In this document: positions 32,452 through 37,879 of the stretch, piece by piece | Layout: each line of letters starts with the position of its first letter | How positions within the stretch are numbered: position 1 is the first letter of the stretch | Origin: Myxococcota bacterium | GTDB taxonomy: Bacteria; Myxococcota_A; UBA796; CAJQPC01 | DNA length: 37,879 bases | Direction: 5' to 3' | NCBI GenBank assembly: GCA_023150845.1 | Contig: JAKLKD010000034.1 | Span: 1 to 37,879 of the forward strand | Position numbers and translations under genes: made by a program | The notes under the pieces: model-generated | Database searches by the model: none | What the model was told of the DNA's origin: nothing | Seen by the model: only the letters and a program-made list of their open reading frames with translations

Positions 32452-32481
32452 CTGACAAACCGCCTCGAGCGGTGCTATCCT
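32452..32481 (+). promoter_or_regulatory. Promoter of the first radical SAM gene
   Basis: CTGACA (32452-32457), an 18-base spacer and TATCCT (32476-32481). Transcription would start near 32488, giving a leader of about 44 bases with a purine-rich ribosome binding region before ATG 32532. The stretch 32241-32451 between this promoter and the Abi-RNA promoter holds nothing I can identify. Confidence 0.6.
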
Positions 32482-32531
32482 GTGGAGGTCCGACCCCCTC
32501 GCCGACCTCCAGGAAGGAAGCGGAGCCCCCC

Positions 32532-33941
32532 ATGCGCGTGATGCTGATCCGTCCCCCCGCCAAGCACACCGTCGAGAGCGAGGTGCCCGCCGCGGTTGAG
32601 GCCGAGAACCTGTCGTATCCGCCTTTGGCGATCCTCGCGCTGGCGACGTACTTGAAGGCCCACACCCACCACGAGGTGTGCATCCTCGACGCCCAGCTCG
32701 ACAACCTCGACTACGAGACCTTGGAGGCCAAGGTCAAGGAGTGGGCGCCGGAGGTGGTCGGGATCACGGTGTTCACCGTCGGCCTCGTGGACTGCCTGCG
32801 CACCGTCGCGACCGCCCGCCGCTGCCCCTCGGTCAAGCACATCGTGCTCGGCGGGCCCCACATCAACGACTTCCCCAAGGAGTCCGTGGGCCTGGCCGGC
32901 GTTGACGCGGTCGTGAAGGGTGAGGGCCAGAAGCCCCTGCAGCTCTTGCTGGACGCCTGGGAGAAGGGCCTCACGCCCCGGGGCATCCCCGGCGTCGTCG
33001 CCCACCCCGACGACCCCGTGCCCACCGAGGACGTCTACTTCTCGAACAACCTCGACGACTACCCGCCGCTCGACCTGGACCTCATCGAGTACAACCGCTA
33101 CTACGACGTCATGGGCGAGGGCGGCATCTTCACCACGATGGTCACCAGCCGCGGCTGCCCCTACCGCTGCACCTTCTGCAACACGCCGCGCCACCGCTAC
33201 CGCGTGGCCACGCCGGGCCGGGTCTGCGACGAGATCGAGGGCTTCTTGGCGAAGGGGATCAAGGAGATCTACTTCGTCGATGACACCTTCAACATCACGA
33301 ACAAGCGTGTGCATGAGCTCTGCGACGAGATCCTGCGCCGCGGCCTCAAGTTCACCTGGACGGTGCGCTTCCGCGTGAAGGGCGTCGATCGCCCGCTGTT
33401 GGAGAAGATGAAGGCCGCGGGCTGCCACCGCATCCAGTTCGGCGTCGAGCAGGGCACTGAAGAGGGGCTCTTGCGGCTCAAGAAGGACGTGTCCTCGGCC
33501 GAGATCGAGCACGCCTTCGCGCTCTGCCGGGAGGTCGGCGTGCGCACCGTGGCCTACTTCATGATCGGCACGCCCACCGAGCGCAGCCGCCAGGACGTGG
33601 TGGACACCATCAACTACTCCATCCGCCTGAACCCCGACTTCGTGATGTACAACATCCTCACGCCCTTCCCGGGCACGACGATCTACGACGAGGGGATGCG
33701 CGACGGGGTCCTCGACATCCAGCCCTGGCTCGACTTCATGCGCCAACCGCACGAGGACTTCAAGGCCCAGGTCTGGGACGAACACTTCACCCGGGATGAG
33801 CTGCGGGACATGCTGCACATGGCCTACCGCCGCTTCTACTGGCGTCCCCGCTTCGTCGCCCGAAACCTCGCGCAGATCCGCAACCCACGGGATCTTCTGC
33901 GCAAAGCGACGGCGGGTATCCGCCTGCTCACCGCTGACTAG
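32532..33941 (+). CDS. B12-binding-type radical SAM protein 1
   Basis: 469 residues from ATG 32532 (GGAG at 32522-32525). The N-terminal about 150 residues have the Rossmann-like fold of cobalamin-binding radical SAM enzymes (M-R-V-M-L-I-R-P-P start, V-V-G-I-T-V-F-T, H-I-V-L-G-G-P-H), without the D-x-H-x-x-G motif, as is usual for this class. The radical SAM core has C209-P-Y-R-C213-T-F-C216 for the 4Fe-4S cluster, then F-V-D-D-T-F-N and Y-F-M-I-G-T-P. The C-terminus is a short helical extension ending near R-R-F-Y-W-R-P-R-F. It is an orphan member: such proteins modify lipids, hopanoids, antibiotics or peptides, often by methylation, and the substrate is unknown. Confidence 0.9.
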   Translation: MRVMLIRPPAKHTVESEVPAAVEAENLSYPPLAILALATYLKAHTHHEVCILDAQLDNLDYETLEAKVKEWAPEVVGITVFTVGLVDCLRTVATARRCPSVKHIVLGGPHINDFPKESVGLAGVDAVVKGEGQKPLQLLLDAWEKGLTPRGIPGVVAHPDDPVPTEDVYFSNNLDDYPPLDLDLIEYNRYYDVMGEGGIFTTMVTSRGCPYRCTFCNTPRHRYRVATPGRVCDEIEGFLAKGIKEIYFVDDTFNITNKRVHELCDEILRRGLKFTWTVRFRVKGVDRPLLEKMKAAGCHRIQFGVEQGTEEGLLRLKKDVSSAEIEHAFALCREVGVRTVAYFMIGTPTERSRQDVVDTINYSIRLNPDFVMYNILTPFPGTTIYDEGMRDGVLDIQPWLDFMRQPHEDFKAQVWDEHFTRDELRDMLHMAYRRFYWRPRFVARNLAQIRNPRDLLRKATAGIRLLTAD

Positions 33942-33950
33942 ACCGCTAAC

Positions 33951-33965
33951 TAGACCACTGGTCTA
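33951..33965. promoter_or_regulatory. Perfect 15-bp palindrome between the radical SAM genes
   Basis: TAGACCA-C-TGGTCTA (7-1-7, perfect). The half ACTAGACC is also present 12 bases upstream (33937-33944), so there are one and a half sites on one face of the helix. It lies 46 bases upstream of the -35 of the second radical SAM gene. No T run follows, so a terminator is unlikely; a dimeric regulator (TetR-type sites look alike) is the best guess. Confidence 0.5.
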
Positions 33966-34010
33966 ATCGCCTCGCCAAGATGGCTGTGCGAAACGACCCA
34001 CCCCGGGCGC

Positions 34011-34038
34011 TTGATCCTGGGGGTTCTCGCGCTATCCT
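34011..34038 (+). promoter_or_regulatory. Promoter of the second radical SAM gene
   Basis: TTGATC (34011-34016), a 16-base spacer and TATCCT (34033-34038). Transcription would begin near 34045, at the first base of a short upstream reading frame. Confidence 0.6.
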
Positions 34039-34045
34039 GCTCCTG

Positions 34046-34111
34046 ATGAACCCTTCGCCCTCGCACCGCACCCCCCTCGCGCCCCACGCGCACGCAATGG
34101 AGACGGCATGA
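34046..34111 (+). CDS. Possible 21-codon leader peptide overlapping the radical SAM start
   Basis: ATG 34046 lies seven bases after the -10 box, so it could be read from a leaderless message. The frame encodes M-N-P-S-P-S-H-R-T-P-L-A-P-H-A-H-A-M-E-T-A and its TGA (34109-34111) overlaps the ATG of the radical SAM gene (34108) as ATGA. Translation could couple to the main gene. Peptides this short arise by chance, so this is only a candidate. Confidence 0.3.
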   Translation: MNPSPSHRTPLAPHAHAMETA

Positions 34112-35652
34112 AGCTCACCCGCTGCCTGATGATCGGCCTCTACGGCATCGAGAACAGCGGCGTCCGTCACCTCACCTCGATGCTCAAGCAGCGAGGGGGG
34201 TACCGCGCCGACCTGATGTTCTTCAAGGACTGGCGGCACAACCGCGTGGAGTGGCCGACGGAGGACGAGTACGGCCTGCTCGTCGACCTCATCGAGCGGG
34301 AGGGTTACCACCTCGTCGGCTTGAGCTTCGGCTCGCCGTACTACCGCGTGGCGATCGAGGTCACCAAACGCATCAAGGAGCGCCTGGGCGACAAGGTGCT
34401 GGTCATCTGGGGCGGCCTGCACCCCACGCTCACCCCGGAGCACTGCATCCAGCACACGGACATCGTCTGTGTGGGTGAGGGTGAGTACCCGCTCTTGGAC
34501 CTCGTCGGGCGCCTGGAGGACGGCCGCTCGATCAACGACGTGCCGAACATGTGGATCCGTGAGTCCAACGGCACGATCCACCGGAACCCCGTGAAGGAGC
34601 TCGTCACGAGCCTCGACGACCTCACCTTCCGTGAGTTCGGCGGCGACGACAAGTTCTTGATCGACAACAACCTCCTCACCCGCGGCGATCCCCTCGTTCA
34701 TCACCGCGAGTACCGCATCTTCGCCAGCCGCGGCTGCCCCTACAAGTGCGCCTACTGCTACAACAGCTCTCTGCGCGCCATCTTCCCCGAGGGCAAGGGC
34801 AACTACCACCGACGCCGCAGCGTCGACAACGTCATGGCTGAGCTTCGCCTGGCCCGGCAAAAAATGCCGAACATGGCCTGGGTCAAGTTTGACGACGACA
34901 CCTTCGTCTTCCCCAAGAAGTGGCTGCAAGAGTTCGCCGAGAAGTACAAGGCCGAGTTCGGTGACCTGCCCTGGGACTGTATGATGACCCCGGACGTCGC
35001 CCGCATCGAGAACCTGCGCCTGCTCAAGGACGCCGGGCTCCGCGGCGTACAGATGGGCATCGAGGCGGGCTCGGACCGTGAGCAGAAGGAGGTCTACGAC
35101 CGCACCTCCACCGTCGCGCAGATCCTCGCGTTTGACGAGATGAACCTGGAGCTGGGCCTCGACGTCAAGTACGACGTCATCATCGACAACCCCCTGGCCT
35201 ACACCTCGGACAAAGACGCGCTCTTCCAGCTCCTCATGGACCTGAAGTCGCCGTACAAGATCTATCTGTACTCGCTCACGCTCTACCCCAAGAGCTCGGT
35301 GACCGAGAAGATGTTGACGGCGGGATACGCCACAGAGTCCGACGTCGAGGGCTTCGCCACGAAGTCGTTCCGGCAGTTCCGCGTGAGCGTGGACTGGCAG
35401 CGCAGCAACGAGGACAAGTTCTACCTCGCTCTGTATATGTTGGTGAACAAGCAGTTCATCTCCCGCGACTTCATCTGGAAGATCTACAAGTCCGACTTCT
35501 GGCGTAAACACCCCGACCTGCTCCTGGAGTTTGCCCAGGGCGCCAACCTCGTGCGCATGACGGGCATCGCCGCCGAGATGGCCTTCCGCGGGGAGCTCTC
35601 CCTGCAGAAGGTGCGTGAGTACGGCAACATTCGGAAGATGATCAACCAGTAG
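34108..35652 (+). CDS. B12-binding-type radical SAM protein 2
   Basis: 514 residues from ATG 34108, GGAG at 34099-34102. The N-terminal domain (about 1-160) is the cobalamin-binding-like Rossmann fold with V-G-L-S-F-G-S-P and V-I-W-G-G-L-H-P-T-L-T-P-E, then G-E-G-E-Y-P. The radical SAM core has C210-P-Y-K-C214-A-Y-C217-Y-N, later V-K-F-D-D-D-T-F-V-F and G-V-Q-M-G-I-E-A-G-S. The C-terminal 130 residues form a family-specific helical domain. It is only distantly related to the upstream radical SAM protein and has its own promoter. The substrate is unknown. The 3' end overlaps the convergent ATPase gene by 11 bases. Confidence 0.9.
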   Translation: MKLTRCLMIGLYGIENSGVRHLTSMLKQRGGYRADLMFFKDWRHNRVEWPTEDEYGLLVDLIEREGYHLVGLSFGSPYYRVAIEVTKRIKERLGDKVLVIWGGLHPTLTPEHCIQHTDIVCVGEGEYPLLDLVGRLEDGRSINDVPNMWIRESNGTIHRNPVKELVTSLDDLTFREFGGDDKFLIDNNLLTRGDPLVHHREYRIFASRGCPYKCAYCYNSSLRAIFPEGKGNYHRRRSVDNVMAELRLARQKMPNMAWVKFDDDTFVFPKKWLQEFAEKYKAEFGDLPWDCMMTPDVARIENLRLLKDAGLRGVQMGIEAGSDREQKEVYDRTSTVAQILAFDEMNLELGLDVKYDVIIDNPLAYTSDKDALFQLLMDLKSPYKIYLYSLTLYPKSSVTEKMLTAGYATESDVEGFATKSFRQFRVSVDWQRSNEDKFYLALYMLVNKQFISRDFIWKIYKSDFWRKHPDLLLEFAQGANLVRMTGIAAEMAFRGELSLQKVREYGNIRKMINQ

Positions 35653-37879
35653 CCGCGGGGGCCTCGGCGCCCGCGCCGGGCTCACCACGGATGGTGGCGA
35701 CCAGCGCGCGGGCCCGGGCCGCGCCTTGGCTCCACCCCGCGTTCTCGGCCTCGGCGGCGCTGTCCTCGATGATCTTGAGGAGGTCCACCCGGGAGGCCGT
35801 GAGGATGCTGGCGTGGGCGGTGATCGTGCGCAGCTCGTCGTCCCAGGCGGTCCAGCGGCTGAGCTTGGTGTAGGCGTCGAGGATGTGCACCCGCGCCTCA
35901 AGCTCGTTGAGGTGGTCGCCCCGGGCGTTGAGCTGCCGGGCGGCGGGGGAGAGCACGTGGAGCGCCTCCTCGGGGCGGCCCTGCTGCACGATGAGCAGCC
36001 CGAGGTTCACCGCGACGAGGGTGGCGTCTGTGGCGCCCAGCGCCTCAAACCGATCGATCGCCTGGCGGAAGAAGAGGTCCGCGGCGGGCAGGTCGCCGCC
36101 GTCCAGCGCGCAGAGGCCCCGGATGTTGATCATCGACGCGACGTGCCACCACGCGCCGAGCTCGGTGAACAGGACGGCGGCCTCCTCGGCGTCACGCTCG
36201 GCGAGCTCCAGCTCCCCGAGGCGATAGCGGCTCAAGGAGCGCTCAAACAGCACGAGGCCGAGCTCCAGGGTGAGCCCGTGCGTCTGTGTGTGGTGCCGCA
36301 GCTCCTCCAGCAGCTCAAACGCCTCGGCGGCGCGGTGGTGGCGCCCCAAGGCGCAGGCGTAGACGAACTGGCCGGAGAAGCGGGCCTTGGGATCGTCTAG
36401 GGTGAGGCTCTCATCGGCCATCTGCGCGGCGACGGCGATGGCCTCGTCGAGTCGCCCCGCCCGGGCGAGGCGAACATACCGCGCCTTCCAGACATCGAGG
36501 CGGGTGACACGCCAGGCGATCCCGCCACCCGCGCGAATCGCCTCGTTGACCTTGGCCTCGAGCGCCGTGTACACCGCGGCGTCCACCTGGGCGCCGACAC
36601 GCTCCTGATAAAACAGCCGCATCAGGCCCAGCTCACCCCAGCGGGGGTCCAGCGGCGGGAGCTCCGTGGCGTACATGCAGGCCTCGGCCTCCTGCAAGAT
36701 CGCGAAGCAGGAGCTCGTCTCCCGCTGGGCGCTGAGCTGCTTGGCCGCCCGGAGCAGGGCGTCGATGGCCTCGCCCAGGCGCCCGGCGGCGGCGAGGTGG
36801 TGCCCGAGCCACTCGATACGACGGGGGCTCTCTTGGTTCTCGGCCAGCGCCTCGGCGATCGCGGCGTGGCGGGCCTGCGCCGGATCCTCCGCCCGGAGCA
36901 GCAGGGCGTCCCGCGCGGAGAAGTGGGCGAAGACGAGGCCGCCGGGCACGGCGCGGGCGAGGCGCGCCTCGATGAGCGCGTCGGCGAGGGGCGTGGCCAG
37001 GGCGCGGGGGTCCCCGGTGAGCGCCCGCAGCGCGCGCTGCCAGTCGTCGAGCTCCAGGTGCATACCGACGGTGGCGCCTAAGGCGACGCCGCGCCGGGCG
37101 TTGAGGTCGAGGCCCTCCCAGAGCCGGGCGGCCCGGGCGTCCCAGAGCGTGTCTTGGGGGGCGCTCGGCGCGTCGGCCCGCAGCGCCCAGCCTTGGGGCG
37201 AGGGGATGAGGGCGTCGGCCTGGAGCCACGACTCGATGAGCTGGGTCATCAGCCGCGGGCTGCCTTGGCTCTGCCGGGCGGCGAGCTGGGCGGCGCTGGG
37301 GTCGAGGTTGAGCAAGGACTGGGCCAAGGCGCCGCTCAGCTCCGGGGGGAGCGGGTCGATGCGCAGGCTGAGGCTGTCGGGCCGGGTGAGCAGGGCCTCC
37401 AGGGGCGCCTGGGCTTCAGGGCGCAGCTCCAGGGCCTCGTCCGGGGTCACGAGCACAAAGAGCAAGGGCGCGCTGGCGCTGGGCTCCCGGGCGACGAGGT
37501 CGCCGAGGAGCGTGAGCAGGCTCGGGTCGTAGGGGGCGTCCTCGACGATGACCAGGGCCACCCGCTCGCCGCCCAGGGCCGCGAGCGTGGCGCGGGTGGG
37601 GCCCCCGGAGATCGCCGCGGGGCCTTGGCCCGAGGGCAAGATCGCCTCGATGATGGCCTCCAGGGTGGCCTCGGGCAGCTCCGGCAGGCGGCGGCGGATC
37701 GTGACGCTGAGCGCGGCCCCGGCGACGTGGGGCAGGCGCAGGGCGCGGCGCAGGGCCGAGGGCAGGCCGTCCGACGGGGAGCGCTCAGGGGTGGCCGTGA
37801 CGGAGATCACCTCGGCGGCGCCGACCTCGTGGGCGCGCTCGGCGAAGGCCCGGGCGACGGCGCTGAGCCCGGCCCCGGC
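35642..37879 (-). CDS. Large ATPase-like/TPR protein (5' end beyond the window)
   Basis: The frame is open to the right edge; at least 745 residues are visible. The first visible residues, A-G-A-G-L-S-A-V-A-R-A-F-A-E, occupy the place of a Walker A loop but read G-A-G-L-S, with Leu where Lys is required. V-A-L-V-I-V-E-D-A (about 85 residues later) resembles Walker B. Then come an AAA/NACHT-like helical region and, from about residue 330 on, some nine TPR-like helical pairs (A-V-N-L-G-L-L-I-V-Q-Q-G-R-P-E-E-A-L, Y-R-L-G-E-L-E-L-A-E-R-D-A-E-E-A). This resembles the ATPase-TPR half of Myxococcota Ser/Thr kinase or STAND-like regulators. The missing N-terminus may hold a kinase. Confidence 0.8.
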   Translation of the reverse strand, partial: AGAGLSAVARAFAERAHEVGAAEVISVTATPERSPSDGLPSALRRALRLPHVAGAALSVTIRRRLPELPEATLEAIIEAILPSGQGPAAISGGPTRATLAALGGERVALVIVEDAPYDPSLLTLLGDLVAREPSASAPLLFVLVTPDEALELRPEAQAPLEALLTRPDSLSLRIDPLPPELSGALAQSLLNLDPSAAQLAARQSQGSPRLMTQLIESWLQADALIPSPQGWALRADAPSAPQDTLWDARAARLWEGLDLNARRGVALGATVGMHLELDDWQRALRALTGDPRALATPLADALIEARLARAVPGGLVFAHFSARDALLLRAEDPAQARHAAIAEALAENQESPRRIEWLGHHLAAAGRLGEAIDALLRAAKQLSAQRETSSCFAILQEAEACMYATELPPLDPRWGELGLMRLFYQERVGAQVDAAVYTALEAKVNEAIRAGGGIAWRVTRLDVWKARYVRLARAGRLDEAIAVAAQMADESLTLDDPKARFSGQFVYACALGRHHRAAEAFELLEELRHHTQTHGLTLELGLVLFERSLSRYRLGELELAERDAEEAAVLFTELGAWWHVASMINIRGLCALDGGDLPAADLFFRQAIDRFEALGATDATLVAVNLGLLIVQQGRPEEALHVLSPAARQLNARGDHLNELEARVHILDAYTKLSRWTAWDDELRTITAHASILTASRVDLLKIIEDSAAEAENAGWSQGAARARALVATIRGEPGAGAEAPAATG

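Noticed and set aside
33951-33965. Palindrome as terminator of the first radical SAM gene
   Set aside because: Stem of only seven pairs with a one-base loop and no T run; a protein-binding site is more likely.
33946-35901. Minus-strand open frame opposite the second radical SAM gene
   Set aside because: Antisense shadow; the plus strand encodes an intact CxxxCxxC radical SAM protein with ribosome binding site and promoter.

Overview
The window is a GC-rich chromosomal segment of a Gram-negative bacterium, most likely a member of the Myxococcota or a close relative. The evidence is very high third-position GC, many outer-membrane-type lipoproteins with Asp/Ser/Thr-rich linkers, a protein ending in a MYXO-CTERM-like tail (Cys, hydrophobic stretch, Arg run), a TonB-dependent receptor, and adventurous gene content of the kind seen in large deltaproteobacterial genomes. 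No rRNA, tRNA, insertion sequence, prophage or CRISPR array was seen. Both edges cut genes.

Layout. 1-4.7 kb: the tail of a membrane-anchored protein, two pairs of paralogous lipoproteins, and a minus-strand TMEM220-like/DUF1028 pair. 4.8-6 kb: a secreted Ala/Lys-rich coiled-coil protein. 6-9.7 kb: a minus-strand vitamin B12 uptake operon (cobalamin riboswitch, BtuB-like receptor, beta-propeller lipoprotein, small Cys-rich lipoprotein). 9.8-12 kb: a TetR regulator divergent from a carotenoid oxygenase whose promoter carries a perfect palindrome. 12-12.8 kb: a HEPN protein coupled to a small BolA-like protein. 12.8-14.5 kb: proline catabolism (P5C dehydrogenase). 14.5-19.1 kb: a strong promoter and long leader, then bacterial XPB helicase, a Helicase_C_3/WYL partner, and XseB. 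19.1-19.6 kb: an antitoxin-like gene followed by a wrecked ParE toxin remnant. 19.6-24.6 kb: a minus-strand operon larB-larC-degenerate PAS sensor, then universal stress protein and a secreted DUF2225-like protein. 24.6-29.1 kb: an S41 protease, two small six-cysteine lipoprotein paralogues and a beta-helix lipoprotein. 29.1-30.9 kb: a CotH-like lipoprotein with a small beta-barrel protein. 30.9-32.3 kb: an Abi_2/AbiF-type HEPN protein preceded by its own promoter and a long imperfect RNA hairpin. 32.5-35.7 kb: two B12-binding-type radical SAM proteins. 35.6 kb to the edge: a large ATPase/TPR protein.

The most notable system is the Abi protein with its upstream hairpin RNA (30956-32218). The RNA has its own -35/-10 placed so that transcription would begin about six bases before the stem, and the Abi start codon follows 35 bases after it. 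This matches the arrangement of HEPN RNase toxins with an RNA antitoxin. The B12 theme recurs (riboswitch-controlled uptake plus two putative cobalamin-binding radical SAM enzymes).

Regulation. Many genes share a recognisable sigma-70-like promoter, TTGAC-like -35, 16-18 base spacer and a TAnnCT-like -10. Several such -10 boxes lie only 5-7 bases before the start codon, suggesting leaderless mRNAs.
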